A stretch of DNA of 64,000 bases, from contig JAGZLW010000005.1 of NCBI GenBank assembly GCA_018364455.1, positions 1 to 64,000 of the forward strand. Reading direction: 5' to 3'. This document shows positions 29,320 to 37,993 of this stretch, piece by piece. A program made the translations under genes and the position numbers. The notes under the pieces were generated by a model. The model ran no database searches. It was not told the origin of the DNA and saw nothing but the letters and a program-made list of their open reading frames with translations. Origin of the DNA: Streptococcus mitis. Its GTDB lineage: Bacteria; Bacillota; Bacilli; Lactobacillales; Streptococcaceae. Each line of letters starts with the position of its first letter. Position 1 is the first letter of the stretch.

Positions 29320-30603
29320 TTAGTCTTTATTTTCGTATGGCAAGATCAAGTTCAAGATGATTCCTGTCATGGCTGATAGGGCAGTACCTGAAAGTGTAAC
29401 TGGACCAAGTTTAAGGATAGCTCCTCCAAGTCCAAGGACTAACATAGCACTTGCGATGATGAGGTTACGCATTTGAGCGAAATCAACACGTTCTTTAATC
29501 AAGACTTTCAAACCGTTGCTGGCGATAACCCCATAGAGAAGGATTGACATACCACCAAGTACAGCATTTGGAATAGTTGAAATCAAGGCAGTGAATTTAC
29601 CAAGGAAGCTAAGAGCAATCGCGATAAAGGCAGCGTTACGGATAACTGAGACAGAAGCGATACGAGTCATACCGATAACCCCTGTATTTTCTCCGTAAGT
29701 TGTATTGGCTGGTCCACCAAGGAAGGCAGAAACAGAAGTTGCGATACCGTCACCAAGAAGAGTACGGTGAAGACCTGGTTCTTTCAAGAATTGACGACCA
29801 CAGATTTGACCCAAAACAGTATGGTCTCCGATATGTTCAGAAATTGTTACGATAGCGATTGGCAAGATGGCAATAGTTTCTGGACCAAAGTAAAGATTGT
29901 ATTCTTTAAAGGCACCACCAGTGCTAAATGGCAAGTAGAAACCAGGAATTTCGAACCAGTTGGCTTTAAGAACTGGTGTAAAGTCAACCAAACCAAGAGT
30001 TAGTGCGAAGAGGTAACCACCGATAATGGCAAATAGGAATGGAATGATTCGTAGGAAGCCTTTTCCCTTTGTATTGATAAAGGCAGCAATCAAGAAAGTA
30101 ACAACTGCTACAAGAGCATTTTTCCAGTTTCCATCAGCTACAAGACCAGCGTTGGTAACAGCTGAACCTGCAAGTCCAAGACCGATAACGATGATCATAG
30201 GTCCGATGATGATTGGTGGCAAGAGTTTATCAATCCATTTTGTACCTGCAAAACGAACACCAGCAGCCACAAGGACATAGACCAAACCAGTCAAGATAAC
30301 CCCTGTTTGGGCAGCAGATACATCACCACCCATTTCTTTCATAGCAAGCGACATTGCTGTGATAAAGGCAAATGAAGAACCTAGATAAACTGGAACTTTA
30401 AAACCAGTTGAAATCATGTAGATGAGTGTCCCGACACCTGAAGCAAAAAGGGCAACAGATACAGGCATTCCCAAAATCAAGGGTACCAAGATGGTCGCAC
30501 CAAACATAGCGAAAACGTGTTGGAAACTAAGGAGAATTCCTTTTCCAGTCGAAGGACGTTGGTCAACGTCTAGTAACAAATCAACAGTTGATTCTTGTTT
30601 CAT
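29320..30603 (-). CDS. uraA: Uracil permease UraA (NCS2 family)
   Basis: A 427-residue NCS2 nucleobase:proton symporter with about 14 hydrophobic segments. Recognisable stretches are LLSFQHVFAMFGATILVPLI at the N-terminus and the NCS2 loop GPANTTYGENTGVIGMTRIAS, whose Glu is the expected uracil/proton-coupling residue. I start at the ATG at 30603, because TGAGG lies directly upstream in the leader; the frame also runs 12 codons further back but through the attenuator hairpin. It imports uracil for pyrimidine salvage. The leader carries a PyrR-type site, so expression should fall when UMP is plentiful. Confidence 0.94.
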   Translation of the reverse strand: MKQESTVDLLLDVDQRPSTGKGILLSFQHVFAMFGATILVPLILGMPVSVALFASGVGTLIYMISTGFKVPVYLGSSFAFITAMSLAMKEMGGDVSAAQTGVILTGLVYVLVAAGVRFAGTKWIDKLLPPIIIGPMIIVIGLGLAGSAVTNAGLVADGNWKNALVAVVTFLIAAFINTKGKGFLRIIPFLFAIIGGYLFALTLGLVDFTPVLKANWFEIPGFYLPFSTGGAFKEYNLYFGPETIAILPIAIVTISEHIGDHTVLGQICGRQFLKEPGLHRTLLGDGIATSVSAFLGGPANTTYGENTGVIGMTRIASVSVIRNAAFIAIALSFLGKFTALISTIPNAVLGGMSILLYGVIASNGLKVLIKERVDFAQMRNLIIASAMLVLGLGGAILKLGPVTLSGTALSAMTGIILNLILPYENKD

Positions 30604-30745
30604 ATAAACCTCACTTTTGGGCATCAAAAAAGAGCCCATTATTTTACAGCAATAGGCCCTCAGAGTAAGACTTCTTTAAAATCTAGACTTTAAAGAGTTT
30701 CAAATATTTCTGCGTCTTCGTCACCTCACGGGATGACATTAAAAA
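30604..30745 (-). promoter_or_regulatory. PyrR-binding attenuator leader of uraA
   Basis: Reading the minus strand, the leader contains ATCCCGTGAGGTGACGAAG, which fits the PyrR RNA-binding consensus ARUCCNGNGAGGYU. About 60 bases later a hairpin (GAGGGCCTATT ... AATAATGGGCTC) is followed by TTTTTT, an intrinsic terminator ending just before the uraA ribosome site. The intervening AAAGTCTAGATTTTAAAG offers antiterminator pairing. This is the pyr attenuation layout: PyrR with UMP stabilises the anti-antiterminator and stops transcription. Confidence 0.85.
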
Positions 30746-30759
30746 CCTTTGCTTGTGAT

Positions 30760-30788
30760 AGTATAGCAAAAATTACAAACTTTGTAAA
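30760..30788 (-). promoter_or_regulatory. uraA promoter
   Basis: On the minus strand TTTACA (30788-30783), a 17-base spacer and TATACT (30765-30760). The transcript would start near 30753, giving a leader of about 150 bases that contains the PyrR site. Confidence 0.8.
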
Positions 30789-30807
30789 TATTTTTTTACT
30801 AAAAAGA

Positions 30808-31521
30808 TTAAAGCGGGCGTTTATTGGGCATGCCAGCCTTACGTGGATATTTATTTGGCGTTTCTTTTTTCTTTTCCACCACTGTGATGTAGCGCGGATC
30901 TCCATTTGGTAGGACGTAGCTGAGATTGTCTTCTACTTTACTAAAAAGGAGGTTGAGGGCATTCTTAGCTTCTAATAACTCCTCAGGCGCATTGCTTGCC
31001 TTGAGTGCCAATAGTTTTCCGCCAACTTTAAGGTAGGGAATAGTTAATTCAGATAGGACTTGCATACGGGCAACCGCACGAGCCGTTACAAAATCATATT
31101 GAGCACGGAAGTTCTTGTCTTGGGCCAAGTCTTCTGCACGTCCATGGTAGAAATGAACATCGTCTAAATCTAGTTCTTGAGCCAAAAGTTGGAGGAAGTT
31201 GATGCGCTTATTGAGTGAATCAATGATGGTCACATCTAACTGAGGATAGAGGATTTTCATTGGTAGACTAGGAAAACCTGCCCCAGCTCCAATATCAAGA
31301 AGTTTGATATTTTCATTAGGAATCAAACCTTGAAGAATGGGTGCAATCGAATCGTAAAAATGTTTGAGATAAACTTCTTCCTTGTCCGTAATGGCTGTTA
31401 AATTAATCTTTTCATTCCACTCGACCAAGAGTTCAAAATAACGTTCAAATTGTTCTTTCTGCTGGTCCGAAAGTGGAAGATTTTGCTCGGCAAGCAAGTT
31501 GTAAAATGTTTCTGGTTTCAT
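30808..31521 (-). CDS. rsmG: 16S rRNA (guanine527-N7)-methyltransferase RsmG
   Basis: At 237 residues this is normal length for RsmG (GidB). The SAM-binding motif LLDIGAGAGFPSLPMKIL lies near residue 70, followed by the acidic loop VTIIDSLNKRINFLQ, and VTARAVARMQVLSE is the conserved family segment. It methylates N7 of G527 in the 530 loop of 16S rRNA; loss gives low-level streptomycin resistance. It ends KAGMPNKRPL, the usual basic tail. GGAAATAAC precedes the ATG. It is divergent from lemA and upstream of uraA, which has its own promoter. Confidence 0.95.
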   Translation of the reverse strand: MKPETFYNLLAEQNLPLSDQQKEQFERYFELLVEWNEKINLTAITDKEEVYLKHFYDSIAPILQGLIPNENIKLLDIGAGAGFPSLPMKILYPQLDVTIIDSLNKRINFLQLLAQELDLDDVHFYHGRAEDLAQDKNFRAQYDFVTARAVARMQVLSELTIPYLKVGGKLLALKASNAPEELLEAKNALNLLFSKVEDNLSYVLPNGDPRYITVVEKKKETPNKYPRKAGMPNKRPL

Positions 31522-31614
31522 AGTTATTTCCTTCTTTAGTATGATCTTATTTTACCACAATCATTAAAAATTTGATATACTGGTACTAATCTAAAAGTAG
31601 AAAGGACTTATATC

Positions 31615-32175
31615 ATGACTTGGATTATTCTTGGAGTTTTGGCTCTTGTTGTTATTTTTGTGATTGTTAGCTATAACGGTTTGGTTAAGAATCGTATGCA
31701 AACAAAGGAGGCTTGGAGTCAGATTGATGTTCAGTTGAAACGTCGAAATGACCTCTTGCCAAACTTGATTGAGACTGTAAAAGGTTATGCCAAATATGAA
31801 GGTTCTACCCTTGAAAAAGTGGCAGAACTGCGTAACCAAGTGGCAGCAGCGACTTCACCAGCAGAAGCTATGAAAGCTAGTGATGCCCTTACTCGTCAGG
31901 TTTCAGGTATTTTTGCAGTTGCAGAAAGCTATCCAGATTTGAAAGCTAGTGCCAACTTTGTTAAATTGCAAGAGGAGTTGACAAATACAGAAAATAAAAT
32001 TTCTTACTCTCGTCAACTCTACAACAGTGTTGTCAGCAACTACAATGTAAAATTAGAAACTTTCCCAAGCAATATTATCGCTGGAATGTTTGGATTTAAA
32101 GCAGCAGATTTCCTTCAAACACCAGAAGAGGAAAAGGCAGTTCCTAAAGTTGATTTTAGCGGTTTAGGTGACTAA
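31615..32175 (+). CDS. lemA: LemA family membrane protein
   Basis: A 186-residue protein. One N-terminal transmembrane helix (about 3-22) is followed by YNGLVKNRMQTKEAWSQIDVQLKRRNDLLPNLIETVKGYA, the LemA family signature, here given in family order; the rest is helical bundle. The end is DFSGLGD. AGAAAGGAC precedes the ATG, and a TATACT -10 lies about 35 bases upstream. It is coupled to htpX, which starts one base after its stop. LemA proteins of this type accompany HtpX proteases in many Firmicutes, but the biochemical role is unsettled. Confidence 0.9.
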   Translation: MTWIILGVLALVVIFVIVSYNGLVKNRMQTKEAWSQIDVQLKRRNDLLPNLIETVKGYAKYEGSTLEKVAELRNQVAAATSPAEAMKASDALTRQVSGIFAVAESYPDLKASANFVKLQEELTNTENKISYSRQLYNSVVSNYNVKLETFPSNIIAGMFGFKAADFLQTPEEEKAVPKVDFSGLGD

Positions 32176-32176
32176 G

Positions 32177-33076
32177 ATGTTGTTTGATCAAATTGCAAGC
32201 AATAAACGAAAAACCTGGATTTTGTTGCTGGTATTTTTCCTACTCTTAGCTCTGGTTGGCTATGCGGTTGGTTACCTCTTTATGCGATCTGGGCTTGGTG
32301 GTTTGGTTATCGCACTGATTATCGGCTTTATCTATGCTTTGTCCATGATTTTTCAATCAACAGAGATTGTCATGTCCATGAATGGAGCGCGTGAGGTTGA
32401 TGAGCAAACGGCACCAGACCTTTACCATGTAGTGGAAGATATGGCTATGGTGGGTCAGATTCCCATGCCACGAGTTTTCATCATTGATGATCCAGCCTTA
32501 AATGCTTTTGCGACAGGTTCTAATCCTCAAAATGCGGCGGTTGCTGCGACGTCAGGTCTCCTAGCTATCATGAATCGCGAGGAGCTAGAAGCTGTTATGG
32601 GACATGAGGTTAGTCATATTCGTAATTACGATATCCGTATTTCGACTATTGCTGTCGCTCTCGCTAGTGCTATCACCATGCTTTCTAGTATGGCAGGTCG
32701 TATGATGTGGTGGGGTGGCGCAGGTCGCAGACGAAGTGATGATGATCGGGATGGAAATGGCTTAGAAATCATTATGCTAGTGGTTTCCCTACTTGCAATT
32801 GTGCTGGCACCTCTCGCTGCAACCTTGGTGCAACTAGCTATTTCTCGCCAGAGGGAATTCCTAGCTGATGCTTCCAGTGTCGAGTTGACGCGCAATCCGC
32901 AAGGGATGATCAATGCTCTACGTAAGTTGGATAATAGCGAGCCGATGCATCACCATGTCGATGATGCTAGTAGCGCACTTTATATCAATGATCCCAAGAA
33001 AGGGGGAGGGTTCCAAAAACTATTTTATACCCACCCACCTATCTCAGAACGGATTGAGCGTTTGAAACATATGTAA
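32177..33076 (+). CDS. htpX: Membrane zinc metalloprotease HtpX
   Basis: A 299-residue M48 peptidase. Two N-terminal transmembrane helices lie at about 12-52, the catalytic MGHEVSHIRNYD provides the HEXXH zinc site, two more hydrophobic segments follow, and REFLADASSVELTRNP supplies the third ligand Glu. It degrades misfolded membrane proteins. The ATG at 32177 is preferred over an in-frame GTG inside lemA; the GGTTTAGGTGAC before it is a weak ribosome site, so translation is probably coupled to lemA. The end HPPISERIERLKHM is the family C-terminus. Confidence 0.93.
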   Translation: MLFDQIASNKRKTWILLLVFFLLLALVGYAVGYLFMRSGLGGLVIALIIGFIYALSMIFQSTEIVMSMNGAREVDEQTAPDLYHVVEDMAMVGQIPMPRVFIIDDPALNAFATGSNPQNAAVAATSGLLAIMNREELEAVMGHEVSHIRNYDIRISTIAVALASAITMLSSMAGRMMWWGGAGRRRSDDDRDGNGLEIIMLVVSLLAIVLAPLAATLVQLAISRQREFLADASSVELTRNPQGMINALRKLDNSEPMHHHVDDASSALYINDPKKGGGFQKLFYTHPPISERIERLKHM

Positions 33077-33096
33077 AAATTTACCTATACAATCCT

Positions 33097-33135
33097 AAAA
33101 AATGAGCATTCTCGTAGTTGGAGATGCTCATTTTC
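33097..33135 (+). terminator. Terminator after lemA-htpX
   Basis: AAAATGAGCAT pairs with ATGCTCATTTT around a short loop (CTCGTAGTTGGAG, with additional CTC/GAG pairing), followed by TCTTATAT. Strong stem about 20 bases after the htpX stop. Confidence 0.85.
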
Positions 33136-33177
33136 TTATATAAGGAACTCAGAAATCAATTTGTTATGATACAACTT

Positions 33178-33281
33178 ATATTCTTCGAAAATCTCTTCAA
33201 ACCGCATCAGATTCGCCTTGCCGTACTTAAGTCCAGCCTGCGGCTAGCTTCCTAGTTTGCTCTTTGATTTTCATTGAGTAT
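33178..33281. repeat. RUP-type element
   Basis: About 104 bp with the same ends as the other two copies (here ATATTCTTCGAAAATC to GATTTTCATTGAGTAT); the left end has one change (ATATTC for ATACTC). It lacks the 45-bp internal units and resembles the 1405-1509 copy. Confidence 0.8.
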
Positions 33282-33443
33282 TAGAATTTCTTTAGGAAAC
33301 TTCGTTCAGAACACATGATATATCGAAGAAGAATTTAGCATCTATGTCAAATGGAGGAGGGCAACTGATCTCGTTTTTCGCAAATTAGAGAATATTTTTG
33401 GCGTGCTAAGAGTGTGTGTTAGAGACAAGTAGGCCAGCGTAGT

Positions 33444-33539
33444 AGAGCTAGGATTCATCTTAATGAGCATGGGGGTTACAAAATTGTCCAAGAATTCAAT
33501 CTACAAATCAGTTATTTAAAAATCACTGTGTTCTTTTAG
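33444..33539 (+). pseudogene. Possible transposase HTH remnant
   Basis: The 33282-33567 stretch holds no intact gene. One 31-codon frame without a start reads RARIHLNEHGGYKIVQEFNL and then QISYLKITVFF, which looks like the helix-turn-helix of an IS3-type OrfA. Upstream sequence is broken in all frames. This rests on motif appearance only. Confidence 0.3.
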
Positions 33540-33567
33540 CTAGAAGTTAGTTTTTGTCCAGCCTCTT

Positions 33568-34296
33568 TTATAGGCGATTTCGGAAAACTTCATACATGAG
33601 AATAGCCGCAGCAACACTGGCATTGAGACTTTGAACATGTCCATTCATCGGAATGGTAATCATCTCATCAACCTGTTTTTTGATGTTGCTAGAGATACCT
33701 TTTCCTTCATTTCCAATGATGAGGGCAATTTTCCCTTTTGTATTCCACTTGTGGCAAGGAGTACCGTTCATATCCGTTCCAAAGGTCCAGAAGCCTTCAT
33801 CCTTGAGTTTGTCCAGAGTTTGGCTTAGATTGGTCACTCGAGCAATTGGAACGTGCTCAATAGCACCTGTGGCTGTTTTGGCAACGACAGGTGTTACTCC
33901 GACAGCACGGTGCTTGGGAATGATGACTCCGGAAACATTGGTCGCATCGGCTGTTCGCAAGATAGAACCCAGATTATGGGGATCGGTTAAACCATCTAGA
34001 ATCAATAGAAGTGGATTTTCTTCTTGACGCGTTTTGGCAAGGATGTTATCCAGCTCGCTATAGGCAAATTCAGACACTCGTAGAACAAAACCTTGGTGGA
34101 CAGCACCTTCAGTCATCTCAGAGAGGGATTTTTTTGAAGTCCAAGAAATGGATACCTTCTTTTCTGTAGCCAGTTCTTTGACTTTCTCAACATTCTTACC
34201 TCGGAGATCTTCTTGGAGGTAAAGTTTGTTTCCTGTGTTTGCAAGGAGGGCTTCGGTAACGGCGTGAACGCCATAGACAATATCATTTGTTTTCAT
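33568..34296 (-). CDS. rlmB: 23S rRNA 2'-O-methyltransferase RlmB (TrmH/SpoU family)
   Basis: A 242-residue protein. The N-terminal substrate-binding domain begins NDIVYGVHAVTEALL. The SPOUT knot has all three motifs: DGLTDPHNLGSILRTADA (motif 1, with the conserved N and R), IGNEGKGIS (motif 2) and IPMNGHVQSLNASVAAAILM (motif 3). RlmB-type enzymes methylate a 23S rRNA guanosine ribose; a tRNA target is the alternative. I start at the ATG at 34296. The frame reaches back to a TTG at 34329, but that lies inside a terminator hairpin. TATAAT ends only 6 bases before the ATG, so the mRNA may be leaderless. Confidence 0.9.
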   Translation of the reverse strand: MKTNDIVYGVHAVTEALLANTGNKLYLQEDLRGKNVEKVKELATEKKVSISWTSKKSLSEMTEGAVHQGFVLRVSEFAYSELDNILAKTRQEENPLLLILDGLTDPHNLGSILRTADATNVSGVIIPKHRAVGVTPVVAKTATGAIEHVPIARVTNLSQTLDKLKDEGFWTFGTDMNGTPCHKWNTKGKIALIIGNEGKGISSNIKKQVDEMITIPMNGHVQSLNASVAAAILMYEVFRNRL

Positions 34297-34302
34297 GCCT
34301 CT

Positions 34303-34341
34303 ATTATAACACAAAACCCCGTCTTGCAACGGGATTTTCTT
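34303..34341 (-). terminator. def terminator overlapping the rlmB promoter
   Basis: On the minus strand just after the def stop, ATCCCGT, loop TGCA, AGACGGGG then TTTTGTGTT forms an intrinsic terminator. TATAAT at 34308-34303 follows at once and is the -10 element for rlmB; the -35 would fall in the hairpin. Confidence 0.65.
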
Positions 34342-34952
34342 TATTCTAGAATTAGTAAACCATCTTTAACTGCAAATGGGTCTTTTTCATTGATACGATC
34401 GTAAAACATGATTCCGTTAATGTGGTCAATTTCATGCTGAACAACGATGGAGTTGTAGCCTTTGAGTTTGATACGGTGTTTTTCTCCATCCTTGTCAAAG
34501 TAGTCAACAGTAACGCGAGCATGACGCACCACATAGCCAGGCACGTTGCGGTCAACAGACAGACAACCTTCTCCTTCGCCAAGAGCAGCGTCTTGAACAG
34601 AGTGAGAGACGATTTTTGGATTGTACATAATGGCTTGCAAATCGTAGGCTTCCTCTGGAGTTTCGCCTTCTTCAACAATATTTGGCACCAAAACAGCGAT
34701 AATGCGTTTTGAGATATCTAATTGAGGAGCAGCAAGTCCAACCCCACCGCGGAGCCCCATCTTTTCAGCCATGACAGGATCTTGGGAATGTTTGAGGAAT
34801 TGCATCATCTTTTCGCCAAGAATGATTTCCTGGTCAGACAAGGGGAAAGTAACTTCCTCAGCAACTGCGCGAAGAGTCGGATTCCCCTCGCGGATAATAT
34901 CGTTCATATCAATTAAGTGAGCAGCTTTTGTAATACGTTCTATAGCAGACAT
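34341..34952 (-). CDS. def: Peptide deformylase
   Basis: A 203-residue type II (Gram-positive) deformylase that removes the formyl group from nascent N-terminal methionine. All three metal-site motifs are intact: GVGLAAPQ, EGCLSV (metal Cys) and QHEIDH (two metal His and catalytic Glu). Type II features are the insertion around VEEGETPEEAYD and the length. The ATG at 34952 follows AAAGGAG by 6 bases; an upstream in-frame ATG at 34967 would contain the ribosome site and is rejected. Confidence 0.96.
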   Translation of the reverse strand: MSAIERITKAAHLIDMNDIIREGNPTLRAVAEEVTFPLSDQEIILGEKMMQFLKHSQDPVMAEKMGLRGGVGLAAPQLDISKRIIAVLVPNIVEEGETPEEAYDLQAIMYNPKIVSHSVQDAALGEGEGCLSVDRNVPGYVVRHARVTVDYFDKDGEKHRIKLKGYNSIVVQHEIDHINGIMFYDRINEKDPFAVKDGLLILE

Positions 34953-35126
34953 TTTCTCTCCTTTCATTACCTCTACATGATATCACAAAATGACAAGGAT
35001 TGAAAGCATTACGGCATCGAGCTTTTATAGAAAATGCCTTTTAGGTTCGATTCAATTGTGAAAGAAATACTTATCTGTGTTATAATAAAAAGAAAAGGCT
35101 TGCATTAGAAAGTAGGGAGAATGAAG

Positions 35127-36446
35127 ATGCAAAGAAGACAAGATAGACATAAACGTGGACCAGTTTTTCGCTTTGTGAAAGGTTTGGTCAACTTTTTTAG
35201 ACGTTATCGTAAGTGGAGTAACAAGGGATTTGTGGCGGTACTCTTGCTAGCAGTTGCTTTATCAATGGGCTTGGTTTTGTTGTTTGAAAGCTTCCAAGGC
35301 ATGCCTATGACCAGTCAAAAACGAGATACTATTTCTCAAGAAGGAACTAAGAAAAAGTCTCAGGAGCAGGAAGAGGAAAAAACTGCTAGAATTATGGCTC
35401 ATGGTGATTTGCTTTATCATGATATTCTTTACTTTTCAGCAAAAAAGGATGATGGAACGTATGATTTTCATGAGAATTTTGAGTATGTTACTCCTTGGCT
35501 TAAGCAAGCAGACTTAGCTATTGGTGACTTTGAAGGAACCATTAATAAGGATCATTATTTAGCAGGTTATCCTCTCTTTAATGCTCCTGCTGAAGTTATG
35601 GATGCCATTAAGGATGCAGGTTATCATGTTCTAGATTTAGCTCATAATCACATTTTGGATTCGCAAATTGAGGGAGTTATTTCAACGGCCGATATTATTG
35701 AGAAAGCTGGAATCACTCCAATCGGAGTTTATACGCATGAGCCACGTGATCAGGCTCCGCTGGTCATTAAGGAAGTGAATGGTATCAAGGTTGCACTTTT
35801 GGCTTATTCTTATGGATTTAATGGAATTGAGCAAAATATTTCTCAAGAGGATTATAATCACTATCTTTCAGATTTAGATGAGAATAAAATGAAGTCTGAA
35901 ATTGAACGGGCGGAAAAGGAAGCAGATATCACCATTATCATGCCACAAATGGGTGTTGAGTATCGCATAGAACCGACTGAAGAGCAAAAGGCTCTTTATC
36001 ACAAGATGATTGATTGGGGAGCAGATATTATCTTTGGAGGGCATCCACACGTAGTTGAACCGTCTGAAATTGTTGAAAAAGATGGGGACAAGAAACTCAT
36101 CATCTATTCAATGGGGAACTTCATTTCCAATCAACGAATTGAGACCATGCAAGGGGTAGAAAATGCTAAGTGGACTGAACGTGGCGTTCTCATGGACGTG
36201 ACCATTAAGAAGAAGGATGGAAAAACAACTATCGGAACAGCTAAAGCTCATCCTACTTGGGTCAATCGAACACCAAAGGGAACTTTTTCACCAGAAGGAT
36301 ATCCCCTATATCATTATCAAACCTATATCTTGGAAGATTTCATAGAGGGTGGCAGTCATCGTGATCAATTAGATGAAGCGACTAAGGAACGAATTGATAC
36401 AGCCTATAAAGAAATGAACGAACATGTGGGATTGAAGTGGGATTAG
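35127..36446 (+). CDS. CapA-family membrane-anchored metallophosphatase-like protein
   Basis: A 439-residue protein. A basic N-terminus and one transmembrane helix (about 33-52) are followed by a CapA/PgsA domain: MAHGDLLYHD, GDFEGTINKD, LAHNHILDS and FGGHPHVVEPSEI are calcineurin-like metal-binding motifs. The family was named for poly-gamma-glutamate capsule synthesis, but no pgs genes are nearby, so the reaction here is unknown. GGGAG lies 9 bases before the ATG at 35127; an ATG two codons upstream is too close to it. A TATAAT lies at about 35081. It stands first in a likely three-gene run with the HAD and SGNH genes. Confidence 0.82.
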   Translation: MQRRQDRHKRGPVFRFVKGLVNFFRRYRKWSNKGFVAVLLLAVALSMGLVLLFESFQGMPMTSQKRDTISQEGTKKKSQEQEEEKTARIMAHGDLLYHDILYFSAKKDDGTYDFHENFEYVTPWLKQADLAIGDFEGTINKDHYLAGYPLFNAPAEVMDAIKDAGYHVLDLAHNHILDSQIEGVISTADIIEKAGITPIGVYTHEPRDQAPLVIKEVNGIKVALLAYSYGFNGIEQNISQEDYNHYLSDLDENKMKSEIERAEKEADITIIMPQMGVEYRIEPTEEQKALYHKMIDWGADIIFGGHPHVVEPSEIVEKDGDKKLIIYSMGNFISNQRIETMQGVENAKWTERGVLMDVTIKKKDGKTTIGTAKAHPTWVNRTPKGTFSPEGYPLYHYQTYILEDFIEGGSHRDQLDEATKERIDTAYKEMNEHVGLKWD

Positions 36447-36467
36447 CTTGAATCCAGAGGGAAGTAA

Positions 36468-37295
36468 ATGACGATTAAAGTAATTGCGACAGATATGGAT
36501 GGGACCTTGCTGGATGCTAGAGGCCAGCTTGATCTCCCACGTTTGGAAAAGATTTTAGATCAGTTGGATCAAAGGGGTATTCGTTTTGTCATCGCGACGG
36601 GCAATGAAATTCATCGCATGAGGCAACTACTGGAGCACTTGGTCGATCGAGTGGTTCTGGTTGTTGCAAACGGTGCTCGTATTTTTGAAAACAATGAACT
36701 GATTCAGGCGCAGACTTGGGATGATGCCATTGTCGATAAGGCTTTGGCTCATTTCAAGGGTCGAGCGTGTCAGGATCAGTTTGTTGTGACGGCTATGAAG
36801 GGTGGTTTCGTCAAAGAAGGTACGATTTTTACAGACCTTGAAAGTTTTATGACTCCAGAAATGATTGAAAAATTCTACCAACGGATGCAATTTGTGGACG
36901 AATTAACCTCTGACCTCTTTGGTGGTGTGCTCAAGATGAGTATGGTTGTTGGTGAGGAGCGTTTGAGTTCGGTCTTGGAAGAAATCAATGATCTCTTTGA
37001 TGGCCGTGTTCGGGCTGTATCGAGTGGCTATGGTTGCATTGATATCCTTCAAGCTGGGATTCATAAAGCATGGGGCTTGGAAGAATTACTCAAGCGTTGG
37101 GACTTGAAGCCCCAACAAATTATGGCTTTTGGTGACAGTGAAAATGATGTTGAAATGCTTGAAATGGCTGGAATTGCCTATGCGATGGAAAATGCTGATG
37201 ACAAGGCCAAAGCTGTGGCGACTGCTCTAGCGCCAGCCAATAGCCAAGGAGGAGTTTATCAAGTCTTGGAGAACTGGTTAGAAAAAGGAGAATGA
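36468..37295 (+). CDS. Cof-type HAD-IIB hydrolase
   Basis: A 275-residue sugar-phosphatase-type enzyme. Motif I ATDMDGTLLD has nucleophile Asp9 and acid/base Asp11; VIATGNEIHRMRQ is motif II; the conserved Lys lies in GIHKAWGLEELL; and AFGDSENDVEMLEMAG is motif IV. A C2-type cap lies between. It probably dephosphorylates small phosphorylated metabolites. AGGGAAGTAA precedes the ATG. The stop is followed after one base by the GTG of the SGNH gene. Confidence 0.9.
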   Translation: MTIKVIATDMDGTLLDARGQLDLPRLEKILDQLDQRGIRFVIATGNEIHRMRQLLEHLVDRVVLVVANGARIFENNELIQAQTWDDAIVDKALAHFKGRACQDQFVVTAMKGGFVKEGTIFTDLESFMTPEMIEKFYQRMQFVDELTSDLFGGVLKMSMVVGEERLSSVLEEINDLFDGRVRAVSSGYGCIDILQAGIHKAWGLEELLKRWDLKPQQIMAFGDSENDVEMLEMAGIAYAMENADDKAKAVATALAPANSQGGVYQVLENWLEKGE

Positions 37296-37296
37296 A

Positions 37297-37932
37297 GTGG
37301 CAGTACAGTTATTAGAAAATTGGCTCCTAAAGGAACAAGGTAAAATCCAAACCAAGTATCGTCACTTAAATCAGGTTTCTGTTGTAGAGCCAGACATTCT
37401 TTTTATTGGGGATTCCATTGTCGAATATTATCCTCTGCAGGAACTATTTGGGACTTCGAAGACGATTGTCAATCGAGGCATTCGAGGTTATCAGACAGGA
37501 CTGTTATTAGAGAATCTGGATGCGCATCTGTACGGTGGGGCGGTAGATAAAATTGTCCTTTTAATTGGGACGAACGATATTGGAAAAGATGTGCCTGTGA
37601 ATGAGACTCTCAATAATCTCGAAGCTATCATACAATCCATTACTCACGATTATCCATTGACTGAGATTAAATTGCTTTCTATTTTGCCAGTCAATGAGGG
37701 AGAGGAGTACAAGCAGACAGTCTATATCCGCACAAATGAAAAAATTCAGAAATGGAATCAAGCCTATCAAGAGCTTGCTTCTGCCTATATGCAGGTGGAA
37801 TTTGTACCAGTTTTTGATAGTTTGACAGACCAAGCAGGCCAACTCAAAAAAGACTACACAACTGATGGGCTGCACCTCAGTGTTGCTGGTTATCAGGTTT
37901 TGTCAAAAGCCTTGAAAGACTATCTTTTTTAG
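37297..37932 (+). CDS. SGNH/GDSL-type hydrolase (PAF-acetylhydrolase-like)
   Basis: A 211-residue esterase. Block I is FIGDSIVEYY with nucleophile Ser40; the oxyanion Gly lies in RGIRGYQT; block III is LIGTNDIG; and the catalytic dyad D-x-x-H is TTDGLHLS near the C-terminus. No signal peptide, so cytoplasmic. The start is GTG with AAAAGGAG 7 bases upstream, inside the end of the HAD gene, so translation is coupled. Substrate is unknown; annotated relatives are called platelet-activating factor acetylhydrolase-like, which may not reflect function. Confidence 0.88.
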   Translation: MAVQLLENWLLKEQGKIQTKYRHLNQVSVVEPDILFIGDSIVEYYPLQELFGTSKTIVNRGIRGYQTGLLLENLDAHLYGGAVDKIVLLIGTNDIGKDVPVNETLNNLEAIIQSITHDYPLTEIKLLSILPVNEGEEYKQTVYIRTNEKIQKWNQAYQELASAYMQVEFVPVFDSLTDQAGQLKKDYTTDGLHLSVAGYQVLSKALKDYLF

Positions 37933-37948
37933 TTAGTTGATTTCCCTT

Positions 37949-37977
37949 TTGCATTTTTTAGTTAGATAAGGTATAAT
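37949..37977 (+). promoter_or_regulatory. ssrA promoter
   Basis: TTGCAT (37949-37954), a 17-base spacer and TATAAT (37972-37977). The predicted start is about 10 bases before the mature tmRNA 5' end, leaving a short leader for RNase P removal. Confidence 0.7.
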
Positions 37978-37993
37978 GGTTTTATTGTCTTTT

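Noticed and set aside
29709..30607. Plus-strand open frames inside uraA
   Set aside because: Shadow frames of a strong membrane-protein gene; no start signals.
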